64,000 bases of DNA from Phycisphaerae bacterium (GCA_029260015.1 JAJDEB010000001.1:1-64000), one strand, 5' to 3'; shown: positions 48,296 to 57,845, numbered from the stretch's first letter. The notes: generated by a model from the letters alone, not told the origin. Numbers and translations are program-made.

Positions 48296-49686
48296 CCGTC
48301 AATCGAATTCACAGGATCGACGTTCGGACAGGCCTGGCCAAGTTACCCGATAAGAGCGTGGACTGCGTGATGACGTCGCCCCCCTACTGGGCCAAGAGGG
48401 ATTATCAGTTGAGTCCATCGATTTGGGGCGGGAACCCGAAATGTAAGCATGATTGGGTGATAGCAACGCGGCGGAGTAAACAAACGCAAGACCCGACTCC
48501 ATTGGCGTCGAAGCAGCGATCAAACGGGAGATCGCGCCAGTCGGCGGAACAACAAGGAGTACGTACGGGTGAGTACTGCGCGAAGTGCAACGCATGGAAG
48601 GGCTGCTTTGGACTGGAACCATCTGTCAACCTTTACATCGCTCACCTTGTCGAGATTTTCACCGACATCAAGCGCGTGCTCAAATCCACGGGCACCGTTT
48701 GGGTCAATCTCGGTGACACTTATGCCGGCAGTTGGGGCAATTACAGTACGGGCAGACAATCCACGAATAGTCGAGAATCACAATCAAAGGTCCATCAGCT
48801 CTCTCGCCCCGGTGCAATGGATGAATCCATACGTTCGCCAAGCTCGCTTCATCAATCCGTTCGCAAGAAATCTCTTTGCTTGATCCCGATGCGTTTCGCA
48901 TTGGCCATGGCCGATCAAGGATGGCTGGTACGGAACATCATCGTTTGGCATAAACCCAATCACATGCCCGAAAGCATCAAAGACCGCTTCTCAGCGAGTT
49001 GGGAATATTTGATTATGCTCGTCAAATCGCCCCGTTATTATTTCAATCTCGACGCCGTGCGGATACCGCACAAGACTGCCTCGCAGAGTGTTTTGAATTC
49101 ACCGAGAGTCAATGACCGCCCAAATCCATACATTCGAACTGGACGGCTACCTCCTCGTTCGGGTGAATCTAATGCGTTTCACCCTTGTGGCAAGAACCCT
49201 GGCGACTGCTGGTCGATTACCACCAAGCCTTGTCCTGGTGCGCATTTTGCGGTGTTCCCGGACACCCTGTGTGAACGCCCCATTCGAGCAAGCTGCCCTG
49301 CTCTTGTCTGCAATCGATGTGGCAAACCGAAACGCGAGGTCGCCAAGCGCAAACCAAACCCTCTGGCATTCAACATCCGCGTTCGTGATGTTAAGAATAA
49401 GCGGCTCAAACACACCGATCGGGTGGCCTCAGAAAATGAAATCTACCGCTATGACGGCCCTTACGAATCATCAGGGAAACCGCTTGTGTTGTCTGGAGGG
49501 TGTCGTTGCAAGGCGGGTTTTCAGCCAGGACTGGTACTCGACCCCTTCGCGGGATCCGGCACCACCGCTCTCGTGGCATCGCGATTCGGACGCCGCTACT
49601 TGGGTTTTGAACTCAACAATGATTACGTCAAACTGGCTCGAAAGCGGCTTCTTGAAGATAAAAAGATGTCGAGGGCGAATGGTTAG
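48289..49686 (+). CDS. DNA methyltransferase (N4-cytosine/N6-adenine, beta class order)
   Basis: This 465-residue protein starts at GTG. The catalytic motif TSPPYW (29-34) comes before the SAM-binding DPFAGSGTTALVASRFGRRYLGFE (from about 418), the order of beta-class amino-methyltransferases. SPPYW is most often seen in N4-cytosine enzymes. Cys pairs (CAKCNAW, CNRCGKPKRE) may bind zinc. No cognate restriction enzyme of standard type is adjacent, but an ATPase with a nuclease-fold domain is two genes downstream. It probably marks element DNA. Confidence 0.88.
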   Translation: MLAVNRIHRIDVRTGLAKLPDKSVDCVMTSPPYWAKRDYQLSPSIWGGNPKCKHDWVIATRRSKQTQDPTPLASKQRSNGRSRQSAEQQGVRTGEYCAKCNAWKGCFGLEPSVNLYIAHLVEIFTDIKRVLKSTGTVWVNLGDTYAGSWGNYSTGRQSTNSRESQSKVHQLSRPGAMDESIRSPSSLHQSVRKKSLCLIPMRFALAMADQGWLVRNIIVWHKPNHMPESIKDRFSASWEYLIMLVKSPRYYFNLDAVRIPHKTASQSVLNSPRVNDRPNPYIRTGRLPPRSGESNAFHPCGKNPGDCWSITTKPCPGAHFAVFPDTLCERPIRASCPALVCNRCGKPKREVAKRKPNPLAFNIRVRDVKNKRLKHTDRVASENEIYRYDGPYESSGKPLVLSGGCRCKAGFQPGLVLDPFAGSGTTALVASRFGRRYLGFELNNDYVKLARKRLLEDKKMSRANG

Positions 49687-49688
49687 CA

Positions 49689-50123
49689 ATGAAGCCTCGA
49701 ATTCGAATTATCTACAAGCAGCGCAAGCTCTCGTTTGGAGAGCGATTGGAATCTCGGGCTCGCGCCCTTCTCAAGAATTCACAATTTCGTTCTGATCCGA
49801 CTGCACCAATTGGTGCGCTTGAGCGCCGGTTGGCTTTGACGGTTTCGCAGCTTGAAGATACGCGGTCACTGCACAAGGAATTGCGGCGACAACTTGTTCG
49901 CCAGGAGTGTTATGCCGACAACGAGCTTCACGATATGGAAATGCGCACACCAAGATATTCGCCATACCGTTTTCCGGAACGCGAAAAACTGCAACGCCGC
50001 CTGATCAAAATTGAAGATGAACGCCGGAGATTGGCGATGGTTGAACATGAGTCCGTGAGGGAGATTCGGGATAGGCTTCTTGAATTGTTGGATCAGCAAA
50101 CATTCCTATCGCCAACAGATTGA
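49689..50123 (+). CDS. Coiled-coil protein between methyltransferase and ATPase
   Basis: This 144-residue basic protein is mostly heptad-like helix (LERRLALTVSQLEDTRSLHKELRRQLV and REKLQRRLIKIEDERRRL), broken by a proline-rich MRTPRYSPYRFPE. It begins 2 nt after the methyltransferase stop. A degenerate duplicate lies on the other side of the ATPase at 52380-52655. It is probably an adaptor for the ATPase or methyltransferase. Confidence 0.68.
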   Translation: MKPRIRIIYKQRKLSFGERLESRARALLKNSQFRSDPTAPIGALERRLALTVSQLEDTRSLHKELRRQLVRQECYADNELHDMEMRTPRYSPYRFPEREKLQRRLIKIEDERRRLAMVEHESVREIRDRLLELLDQQTFLSPTD

Positions 50124-50210
50124 AATCTAATCGGGGGCGGCACAATCGTTGCACGCCAACACAATGCAAATCAGTCTATTTCTTAAGAAGCCCAATAGCG
50201 ACTGTTTTGA

Positions 50211-52232
50211 ATGGATGTGGAACGTGTACTTCGCAAGCTGGAACCCGTGATTCCCAAGCAGGTCGCTCGCTGGCGGACAGCTCGGGCACTGGGCGATACT
50301 TCACTTCGGGATCTTATCGATCGGCAGGTCTGGTACGAAGCACGGCGTATCTTTGGCGACATCAATAAGGAAATCCTTCTTTCACTTCCACCGAAGAGCC
50401 GCTCAAAGGGACGATTCGATCTCGGTACTGTCCAATACGGCAAGCCTCGCTGGCCGTTTGGCCTTCAGGAAGGCGAATTGCTTCAAAACCTCGCCATCTT
50501 CGGCCGATCAGGTGCCGGCAAGACCAATGTGGTTTTTCATCTTCTTAAACAACTCACCCAGCGACGGGTTCCTTGGCTATTTCTCGATTGGAAACGCACC
50601 GCACGGCACTTGTTGCCTCAGTTGGGTAACAAGGTCGAAATTTACACGCCCGGTCGATCGCTTTCGCCACTGGCCTTCAATCCGTTTGTCGTCCCCCCGG
50701 ATGTAGAGCAGAATGTTTACATCAGCCAGGTTGTTGATGTGCTTGCCGAAGCATTCACGCTGGGCGATGGGTCACGAAGCGTCCTGCAACAAGCATTGTC
50801 CAAGGCCTATGGGGATAACAGAATCGCTCCGACCATTCATGAAGTGATCGATATCGTCGAGGACACGCCCGGAAAAGAACGTGTGCGCGGTTGGAAAATA
50901 TCGGCACTACGCGCACTAGCTGGAATCGCCTTTAGCCAGCTAGCAACAACGACTTCCAAGCAGGAAGAGCAAGCCAATGGACTTCTAAAAGGACAGACAA
51001 TTATCGAACTTGACGCACTCTCAGAAGGTGCGAAACAGTTCATCGTCCCCATACTCTGCTTGTGGCTCTATGCCGTCCGACTTGCCTTACCAACTCGCGA
51101 GAAACTCAGCCTTGCAATCGTTGTTGAGGAAGCTCACCATGTACTGTACAGAAGTACTCAACGCAGCAGCGAAACCGTCATGAATCGATTGCTTCGGCAA
51201 TGCCGTGAACTGGGCATGGCCATGATCGTGGTTGATCAACATCCACATTTGATTTCCAGCGCGGCGTTGGGCAATACCTTCACAACCATCATGCTCAATC
51301 TTAAGGATCCCGCCGACATCAATCGTGCTGCCGGGTTGTGTCAACTCGATGAAAAAGAAAAGCACCATCTGAGTGATTTGCCAGTCGGTCATGGTATTGT
51401 GAAAATGCAGGACCGGTGGCGCAAGTCGTTCCTGGTTTCGTTTCCGTTAGTTTCTGTTGCGAAAGGATCCGTCACTGATGCTGTACTAAGGCGTTACGTA
51501 CGTTCTGAGACACGTTCCGACCGAAATCGGTCGTTGGACAACACGAACGGACGGATTCCACGGATTCTCAAAGCAGATAGTACGCTTGATGAGCATTCGC
51601 TTGCTTTCTTAGATGATGTGCTCACCCATCCTGATGACGGCGTGAGGCAACGATTTCATCGACTTGGAATCAGTGCAAGACGCGGAACGCGGACCAAGCA
51701 ACGGTTGATTGACGAAGGTTTGCTCGATTCTCTGCTGGTACCTATCGGTCAATCCAGAAAACTCGTCCTGCGCTTGTCGCCAACCGCTGCGAAGAGGCTT
51801 GGGATTTCAACCAATTTGCGTAATGAGTCGCTCGCCCACGAGTATTGGAAAGCCACTTGTGCTGAACGATACCGCCGACTTGGATTTCGAGTAGAGCTCG
51901 AAGCGCCGCTTGGCGATGGCCGCGTTGACGTTCTTGCCACCAAGGGTGCGAAACGCGTCGGAATCGAAGTGGAAACCGGAAAATCTGAAACGGTAAAGAA
52001 TGTAAAGAGGTGCCTGCTCGAGCGCTTAGATCGAATTATGATTGTGGCAACGGATGGATCGGCGCTGGAAAAAACCAAAAAACAACTCACGGCGGCGGGC
52101 CTTCTGGGGTCGGGACGAGTGACTTTGGAGCGTGCATCGGGCAAACTCTCTGTTGCGTCTGGCTCACGACGCGGGAAATCGAAACAGAACATCATCGCCG
52201 ATGCGATGCGATTCACACAAATTCTGGATTGA
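50211..52232 (+). CDS. HerA/VirD4-like ATPase fused to a PD-(D/E)XK-like domain
   Basis: This 673-residue protein has Walker A GRSGAGKTN (98-106) with FLDWKRTARHLLP downstream, and Walker B LAIVVEEAHHVL near 300. VVDQHPHLISSAALGN follows, as in archaeal-type DNA-translocating ATPases. A winged helix lies near 460-520, and a C-terminal domain (about 540-650) carries RVDVLATKGAKRVGIEVETG, the D...ExE nuclease-fold pattern. It combines in one chain what the first island encodes as two genes (10523 and 10128). It probably pumps or processes DNA for transfer or defence. Confidence 0.82.
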   Translation: MDVERVLRKLEPVIPKQVARWRTARALGDTSLRDLIDRQVWYEARRIFGDINKEILLSLPPKSRSKGRFDLGTVQYGKPRWPFGLQEGELLQNLAIFGRSGAGKTNVVFHLLKQLTQRRVPWLFLDWKRTARHLLPQLGNKVEIYTPGRSLSPLAFNPFVVPPDVEQNVYISQVVDVLAEAFTLGDGSRSVLQQALSKAYGDNRIAPTIHEVIDIVEDTPGKERVRGWKISALRALAGIAFSQLATTTSKQEEQANGLLKGQTIIELDALSEGAKQFIVPILCLWLYAVRLALPTREKLSLAIVVEEAHHVLYRSTQRSSETVMNRLLRQCRELGMAMIVVDQHPHLISSAALGNTFTTIMLNLKDPADINRAAGLCQLDEKEKHHLSDLPVGHGIVKMQDRWRKSFLVSFPLVSVAKGSVTDAVLRRYVRSETRSDRNRSLDNTNGRIPRILKADSTLDEHSLAFLDDVLTHPDDGVRQRFHRLGISARRGTRTKQRLIDEGLLDSLLVPIGQSRKLVLRLSPTAAKRLGISTNLRNESLAHEYWKATCAERYRRLGFRVELEAPLGDGRVDVLATKGAKRVGIEVETGKSETVKNVKRCLLERLDRIMIVATDGSALEKTKKQLTAAGLLGSGRVTLERASGKLSVASGSRRGKSKQNIIADAMRFTQILD

Positions 52233-52379
52233 ACCAAGAACTGCCGAAAAAACCGTTCCCCTTGGTACTGCCGCAAGACCCAACAGCTCAACAGCGGCGG
52301 CCCTCAACCCACAATACATCCCACATTCGGAAAACGGAGTCGTTCCACATTGCATTCAAATCCTAAACCAACACCAAGA

Positions 52380-52655
52380 TCGCGATGCGGGGGAAGTGTC
52401 AATCAGATTGATTCAACAAACGCATTGCACAAAAGATTACGCCGCATCCTCGTTTGCCAGAAATGCTACGCCTAAAGTGAGCTCCACAGTATGCAGATGC
52501 AATTCCCCACCTATTCGCCGAATCGTTTTCCCAAATGCAAGAAATTGGAACGTCGACTGATCAGATTCGAGGATGATCGGCAGCGACTATGAATCATGGA
52601 ACATAAATCGGAGCGCGTGTCGCGGGAGCGGATTCTTGAATTGATTAACCAATAA
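52380..52655 (+). pseudogene. Decayed copy of the coiled-coil gene at 49689
   Basis: One frame reads SVNQIDSTNALHKRLRRILV, then CQKCYA-stop-SELHSMQMQFPTYSPNRFP, KLERRLIRFEDDRQRL-stop, IMEHKSERVSRERILELINQ and a terminal TAA. This matches the 144-residue protein almost end to end over its last 90 residues. In-frame stops lie at 52473 (TAA) and 52590 (TGA). The duplicate flanks the ATPase gene on its other side, which implies an old duplication of the module or a recombination scar. Confidence 0.82.
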
Positions 52656-52888
52656 CCAACGTTTGGGCATTGACATTCGCGTAACAGATTCCCGCAAGAA
52701 GTGGATTGAGCGGTGACCAATGTACCACGATATTATGCTCTCATTTCATAATTCTCTTCTTGACAATACTTTACAATCCCGCTTCTTCGTGGATACAGCG
52801 AATATTTTGCACCGCAACAAGCGACAATACGACAATTCCTAACACCCAAACCTTCCGTACTTGCCCATGAGCTGGTATCGTATTAGTC

Positions 52889-53551
52889 ATGTCTATTCCC
52901 AATGCTAGCATGTTTCTGTGGCACTCGTTTGATGCCCGATCATTGCTTCCAGTTAATTGGGCAAGTACGGTGGTTCAATTCGCTTTAGCAAATGCCACCC
53001 AGAGATTGATTGCGCCAACATCGGTAACTTCCCGTGAAGGTGAAGAGATTGATAGCCTTATCACCTTAACAGTTGGCGGGCAAACGGTAAGGCAAGGCCT
53101 CCCATGGCTCTTCGACCTTTACGAAACTGCGTTCAAGGACTTGGCCCAGCGATGTACGTCTGAACCCCTCTTTGTCGCCAGCGACGACCGCTATGGCGTG
53201 AATCTCAACGTCCAACGTGGCAGTGAGATGCGGTACGAAGCTCACGTTGACTCAAATCCGGTCGAAGGCCTGCTATATGCAACTTCCCATCCAGAAGGCA
53301 CCGGCGGAGAACTCGTTGTAAGCAACAACATAAACACATTCGGCATCAGCACCATCGATAACAATTGCAGCAGGATATATCCGGCTGCGGGACATCTTGT
53401 CTTTTTCGATGCAAGAAAGCACGCGCACTATGTTGCACCTCTTCGCGCTACGGACGCGATTCGGGTAGTTGTCGCGATGAATTTTTATGCACCTAGTTGC
53501 CCCGAATCTGCTCGACCGGCAGATTTAAATCGACATCTGGGCATTGAATAA
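52889..53551 (+). CDS. 2-oxoglutarate/Fe(II)-dependent dioxygenase
   Basis: This 220-residue protein has the facial triad and co-substrate residues of prolyl-4-hydroxylase-type oxygenases: His119-x-Asp121 in YEAHVDSN, His180 in HAHYVAPL, and Arg192 in AIRVVVAMNF. It should oxidise a substrate using 2-oxoglutarate and oxygen. The substrate is unknown. No ribosome-binding site precedes the ATG at 52889. An alternative is the ATG at 52910. It is the first gene of a three-gene operon with an SDR enzyme and a membrane protein. Confidence 0.82.
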   Translation: MSIPNASMFLWHSFDARSLLPVNWASTVVQFALANATQRLIAPTSVTSREGEEIDSLITLTVGGQTVRQGLPWLFDLYETAFKDLAQRCTSEPLFVASDDRYGVNLNVQRGSEMRYEAHVDSNPVEGLLYATSHPEGTGGELVVSNNINTFGISTIDNNCSRIYPAAGHLVFFDARKHAHYVAPLRATDAIRVVVAMNFYAPSCPESARPADLNRHLGIE

Positions 53552-53601
53552 CTCGGCCGGGGCAAAACCTGCTCCGTCCGACTAGATGGAGTGAACGTAA
53601 A

Positions 53602-54363
53602 ATGCCAAATGAGAAAAACACGTATGTAGTCACAGGTGCCGCCGAAGACGGCATTGGAGACGCAGTCATCAAGAAACTCCTAGCGATGGGACATGAGGTA
53701 GTTGGTACTTATGAACCGTCCCTATCCGAGAAAGCGGCGTCCCTTTCTAGCACCGATGGTTTGGAGCTTATCGAAGTCGATCACGCAAACCGTTCGAGTC
53801 TAAACGCGTTTTGCAAGCACCTTGGAAAAAAGCGCATTCACGGATTTGTAAATGTCCAAATGCTCTTCATTATGGAGGAACCTGAGGCTTTCTCCCACGA
53901 TGACTGGGACAGACTCCTTGCCGTGAATCTCACCATGCCGAACTACCTCATCCATGAGCTAAAGGGCAATATGGAACAAGGTGCCAGCATCGTCATCGTA
54001 ACGAGCACTGAAGGCTTTACCGGTTCATTCGGTGCGTCTGGTTACGCCTCCACCAAAGCCGCCATCCACAATCTCGTAAAGACGCAGGCAAACAACCTGG
54101 GCGCTCGCAAGGTTCGTGTGAATGCCGTGGCGCCAGGTTGGATCGGTGGAGTGATGGATACAGATGAAGTGTTTAATATGTCTCGTAGCATAACTCCGCT
54201 GGGGCGTCTAGGCAGTCCCGCGGAAGTTGCCGACGCCTGCTGGTATCTACTCTCCGACTCTTCTAGCTTTGTCAACGGTACAACTCTAGTTGTAGATGGA
54301 GGCTATTCTGGAGTCGATACCATTGCGAAGTTCGAGTTTGAAGCCGAGCTAGGAAAGAAATAA
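53602..54363 (+). CDS. Short-chain dehydrogenase/reductase
   Basis: This 253-residue SDR has the cofactor motif TGAAEDGIG (11-19), Asn109, Ser135, and the catalytic Tyr148-xxx-Lys152 (GYASTKAA). It ends with the usual RLGSPAEVADACWYLLSDSSSFVNG and VVDGGYSG. The normal NNAG is replaced by NVQM. It should oxidise or reduce an alcohol/ketone with NAD(P). It lies 50 bp after the dioxygenase, so it could act on the hydroxylated product. Confidence 0.88.
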   Translation: MPNEKNTYVVTGAAEDGIGDAVIKKLLAMGHEVVGTYEPSLSEKAASLSSTDGLELIEVDHANRSSLNAFCKHLGKKRIHGFVNVQMLFIMEEPEAFSHDDWDRLLAVNLTMPNYLIHELKGNMEQGASIVIVTSTEGFTGSFGASGYASTKAAIHNLVKTQANNLGARKVRVNAVAPGWIGGVMDTDEVFNMSRSITPLGRLGSPAEVADACWYLLSDSSSFVNGTTLVVDGGYSGVDTIAKFEFEAELGKK

Positions 54364-54366
54364 TCG

Positions 54367-55377
54367 ATGGCTCAGGACTCTGCAACTGACCATGGCGACG
54401 AAAAGCCTTCACCGAACAAGCCTCGTGTTTCAAAAGAAGTCCAGCTTGCATCCCTGGAGGTCTTTATCGGTGGCCTACTGGCATGGATGATACACGGGCA
54501 ACTAGGCGATGCCTCGATCGCAGATGCTGCAGGCATGATTGTTGGGGCGTTTGCAGCCTTACACGGACTGCATCGCATCATCACAGTGTTTGAAACTACC
54601 AAGTCTATAGGAGAACTCGAAGGCGCGGTAGACAATTTGCGGGAAACCGTAGACGAACGACTAATAGACACCGAGGACCACCTTTCCGCTAGGTTGAGCG
54701 AATTAGGACATCGGGTCGGGCTTGGAGAGCTTTCCGAGCTCTATTGGAGCATTGACCGTGAATTTGACGTAGACAAGAACGCCGTACTTGGCGACGCGCG
54801 GGAAAAACTATTCCAGTTGCTAAGTAGTAAAACGTCCAGCCCGATGTATAAGGCAATTTACTACACTTGGATAACCGAGAACATCGCCAGAGTAGGGCGA
54901 GGCGGAAAAATAATAGCCGTTTCTCGGATGAAATCCACTGAGTGGGAAAATTCACCTGAAGAGAAGAACTTTTTTGCACAGAACAGAGCAGCCGCGGAAG
55001 CGGGAGCCATTGTGGAACGGATCTTCGTGACCACTAGAGAAGTCTTTCAAGAAGCTACAAAAGAGAATCCACCCGAAAATACTGAGGATATTAACGCAGC
55101 TCGGGTACTAAAGGCCCACTCCTCGCAAGAAAAGAACAATATGCATGGCTGGTTTGCGGACGAGACTAGACTGCAAAAGGAAGACCCAGACCTACTTGAG
55201 CGAATTGGTGACGGATTTCTGATGTTTCGTTACGGCAAATCAGGTGACCGCGTAGCCCTGATTGACGATTTCACCGAAGATGACGAAGCCAGAGGCAGGG
55301 CAACGAAGCATGCGACAACTCTCTCTCGGATGGAACAGTCATTTGACAACCTAAAGTCAATGTCAGAGCCGTTTTAG
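54367..55377 (+). CDS. Membrane-anchored protein with coiled coil and unknown C-terminal domain
   Basis: This 336-residue protein has a hydrophobic hairpin at about 28-75, a helical linker (ELEGAVDNLRETVDERLIDTEDHL), and a C-terminal alpha/beta domain. That domain contains IIAVSRMKSTEWENSPEEKNFFAQNRAAAEAGAIVERIFVTTR. Segments of this style (a W...N-x-x-A-x-x-x-G-x-x-V-x-RIF pattern) recur in bacterial sensor or effector proteins, but I cannot name the family. It starts 3 bp after the SDR stop. It may sense or deliver the product of the two enzymes. Confidence 0.62.
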   Translation: MAQDSATDHGDEKPSPNKPRVSKEVQLASLEVFIGGLLAWMIHGQLGDASIADAAGMIVGAFAALHGLHRIITVFETTKSIGELEGAVDNLRETVDERLIDTEDHLSARLSELGHRVGLGELSELYWSIDREFDVDKNAVLGDAREKLFQLLSSKTSSPMYKAIYYTWITENIARVGRGGKIIAVSRMKSTEWENSPEEKNFFAQNRAAAEAGAIVERIFVTTREVFQEATKENPPENTEDINAARVLKAHSSQEKNNMHGWFADETRLQKEDPDLLERIGDGFLMFRYGKSGDRVALIDDFTEDDEARGRATKHATTLSRMEQSFDNLKSMSEPF

Positions 55378-55441
55378 GCGTAGGTAGATTAAGATAGGTC
55401 GATGGACAAGCCCCAGCGTGGCAAACTTATCTAGAGGCTTA

Positions 55442-56260
55442 TCCCAAAACCGGACATTTGGTGTCTTCGTATACTATCGCATGATGATGAAACTCACGGA
55501 AGAGCAACTCGATTGGTTGGTGGAACGGATTCCGGATCATACGCTTAGCCCCAAAGGAGGCCGGCCACCGGCAGACAAGCGGCGAGTGATCCAGAGTATT
55601 TTTTGGATGCTCGACAACGGCGCGAAGTGGAAAGATTTGCCGCGACGTTTTGGTTCGAAGAGCACTGTTCATCGTTGGTTCCAAACGTGGACAGAAGCCG
55701 GCGTCTTCGAACAGATCATGCGCGATGCCGGGCAATGTGTTGAAGAGCGCGAGGGGTATAAGTTGTACGAATGTTTCGTCGATGGCACGTTTGCCAAAGC
55801 CAAGGGCGGCGGTGACGGCATCGGGGCGACCAAAGCCGGAAAGGGCGTAAAAATAATGGTTTTGGTCGATGCCAGAGGTATGCCCGTTTCGATCGACACC
55901 ACCTCAGCCAGTCCTCACGAAAGCAAACTCGTGCAACGGTTGTTCGATTTCATGATGACCACGAAAACGCCCGAACGACTCATCGGCGACAAAGCCTACG
56001 ACAGCGACGAACTCGATGCGCGGATGGATGCGCAAGGCGTTGAGATGATCGCACCACACCGTAAGAATCGAAAGCCCGAACACAAGACCCAGGACGGCCG
56101 ACCCATGCGAAGATACAAACGTCGTTGGACGGTTGAACGCACCATATCCTGGATTCAAGACTTTCGACGGCTCTGCATCCGCTGGGAAAAATCAACAAAA
56201 CTATTCCAAGGATTCCTACACCTCGGATGCACACTACTATTCCTCAAACCGGTTTTGGGA
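55442..56260 (+). mobile_element. IS5-family insertion sequence (819 bp)
   Basis: The terminal inverted repeats begin TCCCAAAACCGG on the left (55442-55453) and end CCGGTTTTGGGA on the right (56249-56260), 12 bp perfect. A TA dinucleotide flanks both ends (55440-55441 and 56261-56262), consistent with a 2-bp target duplication. A longer 4-bp target of YTAR type cannot be excluded. One transposase gene fills the element. It looks intact and inserted recently, after the dioxygenase operon. Confidence 0.88.
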
Positions 56261-56263
56261 TAG
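55481..56263 (+). CDS. IS5-family DDE transposase
   Basis: This 260-residue protein has an N-terminal HTH-like region (SKSTVHRWFQTW). The DDE residues are Asp in ECFVDGTFAKA, Asp in LIGDKAYDSDEL and Glu in WTVERTISWIQDFRR. It is complete. Three consecutive ATG codons stand at the start. The stop codon TAG lies outside the right inverted repeat and is supplied by flanking target DNA. It catalyses cut-and-paste or copy transposition of the IS. Confidence 0.93.
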   Translation: MMMKLTEEQLDWLVERIPDHTLSPKGGRPPADKRRVIQSIFWMLDNGAKWKDLPRRFGSKSTVHRWFQTWTEAGVFEQIMRDAGQCVEEREGYKLYECFVDGTFAKAKGGGDGIGATKAGKGVKIMVLVDARGMPVSIDTTSASPHESKLVQRLFDFMMTTKTPERLIGDKAYDSDELDARMDAQGVEMIAPHRKNRKPEHKTQDGRPMRRYKRRWTVERTISWIQDFRRLCIRWEKSTKLFQGFLHLGCTLLFLKPVLG

Positions 56264-56753
56264 CCTATAAAGTCATTTGGGCAATCACGTTGCACTAATC
56301 ACAAAGCATTACATTCTTAGCGCTAGCTCGGAAGATGCATGGTTTCGAATTGGTTTGCACATAGAGAGTGCCGTCAAGCCCTGTATGATAGCGTTTGCGA
56401 AAACGATCCACTTAGGACGCGAGTCGCTGCTTCATAGTTCACAAACGGGCTTTTAGACCTTTTTCAGATTGCCGAAGTTTATGATGGGCCTCGATCAGAC
56501 AGAACCGGCCGTTGGTAAAGGGGCGAGCACTCAATTCAGTTGCGAATTGCAACGGTCGTAATCTGCCAGCAAGAAAGGGACAGCGACGAGGAATCCACGC
56601 CTTTGGCCTCTTCCCCTCAAACTGATTTATTCGTGAATGCATGCGCTGCTCAAGAGCAGTAAACATCCCGTACTCATTTGGAGCGCAACTCGCTCACGCT
56701 CTTTGACATCAATTATCATCGCGTCGCCCATACAAATCGATTACGCTAAAGAG
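56264..56753. other. Intergenic region downstream of the IS
   Basis: Nearly 490 bp contain no credible gene. Short frames on both strands lack motifs. A TTGACA at 56703-56708 could be a -35 element for the next gene, but no convincing -10 stands at the right distance. This could be sequence displaced by the IS. Confidence 0.35.
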
Positions 56754-57845
56754 ATGGCAAGTAGCAGAACCAATCGAGCGCCGGTGAAGAAAAGCCGTTC
56801 CAGTTCTCCAGGCAAGAAAACATCAATCGCCGCTGTATCTCTTGTGCGGCGATCTAAGCCGCGTACGTCGCAGGTCTTCGATTCGTATTGGAGATTTGCC
56901 CATGAACGACAAGAAGTTTATTTCAAGCGAATAGAAACGGAATCTCAACCTTGGACTAACGATCCAATTATCCAATCATACCGATTCACAAACGTGTATC
57001 GATCATCTGATCGTGTAAGTCAATTTCTAATACGAAACGTTATTTACGATTCCAGAAAGTCGCGTTCGAAATCTGACACGCTATTTCGCATCCTAATTTT
57101 CAAATTCTTCAATAGAATTGATACGTGGAAACTCCTGTCCGAATCTCTTGGTGAGATCCGGTGGTCAACGTATTCATATCGCGATTACGACACCGTACTC
57201 ACGCAAGCAATGGAAGCCCGTCAACGAATCTACTCGGCTGCATACATCATGCCCGCCTGTGGTGTGCTCGCGTCAGGGCGCAAGCATCGAGGCCACCTTC
57301 GTTTGATAGAAAAAATGATGAGGAATAACCTTGTCCAAGAACTTGGCACAGCTTCAACGATGGCTGAAGCATTTGCGATGCTTCGATCCTATCCAATGCT
57401 CGGCGATTTCCTTGCGCTTCAATTCTTGATTGACATCAACTACAGCGAATTAACGGACTTTTCAGAAGACGATTTCATCGTGCCGGGCCCAGGAGCGCGA
57501 GACGGGCTGCGCAAAGTCTTTGTTGATCCGGGCGAGTATTCTGAGACAGATTTGATTCGCTGGGTCGCGGATCGGCAAGAATCGCAGTTCAGCCGTCTCG
57601 GCCTTGCGTTCAAGACAATTTGGGGTAGGCGGTTACATTTGATCGACTGCCAGAATCTATTCTGTGAAGTCAGTAAATACGCAAGAGTGCGCCATCCCGA
57701 AGTCACCGGAATTTCTGGTCGAACCCGAATCAAGCAACGTTTCACATCAGACGAACTAATGCCGCGACCTTGGTTTCCTCCGAAATGGAAATTAAACCCC
57801 TTAATTACACAAACTTTCAGTTCTACCTCTATCGCGAAGAACTAA
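56754..57845 (+). CDS. 5-hmdU-DNA-kinase helical-domain / alpha-glutamyl-putrescinyl-thymine pyrophosphorylase-like protein
   Basis: This 363-residue protein has a basic Ser/Lys-rich N-terminus (about 1-45). The following domain contains YWRFAHERQEVYFKRI, then WTNDPIIQSYRFTNVYRSSDRVSQFLIRNVIY and LFRILIFKFFNRIDTW, which I recognise as the all-helical domain of phage 5-hydroxymethyl-dU kinases and thymine-pyrophosphorylase proteins. Later FLALQFLIDINYSEL and GPGARDGLRKVF resemble helix-hairpin-helix glycosylase-fold elements. Family members act in hypermodification of thymine in DNA. The ATG at 56754 begins MASSRTNRAPVKK. It is convergent with the MazG-like gene of a thymidylate-synthase-like operon. 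Confidence 0.7.
   Translation: MASSRTNRAPVKKSRSSSPGKKTSIAAVSLVRRSKPRTSQVFDSYWRFAHERQEVYFKRIETESQPWTNDPIIQSYRFTNVYRSSDRVSQFLIRNVIYDSRKSRSKSDTLFRILIFKFFNRIDTWKLLSESLGEIRWSTYSYRDYDTVLTQAMEARQRIYSAAYIMPACGVLASGRKHRGHLRLIEKMMRNNLVQELGTASTMAEAFAMLRSYPMLGDFLALQFLIDINYSELTDFSEDDFIVPGPGARDGLRKVFVDPGEYSETDLIRWVADRQESQFSRLGLAFKTIWGRRLHLIDCQNLFCEVSKYARVRHPEVTGISGRTRIKQRFTSDELMPRPWFPPKWKLNPLITQTFSSTSIAKN

Noticed and set aside
56439..56666. A 75-codon minus-strand frame after the insertion sequence
   Set aside because: It is basic and low in hydrophobic pattern, has no start signal, and ends within DNA lacking other coding signs.
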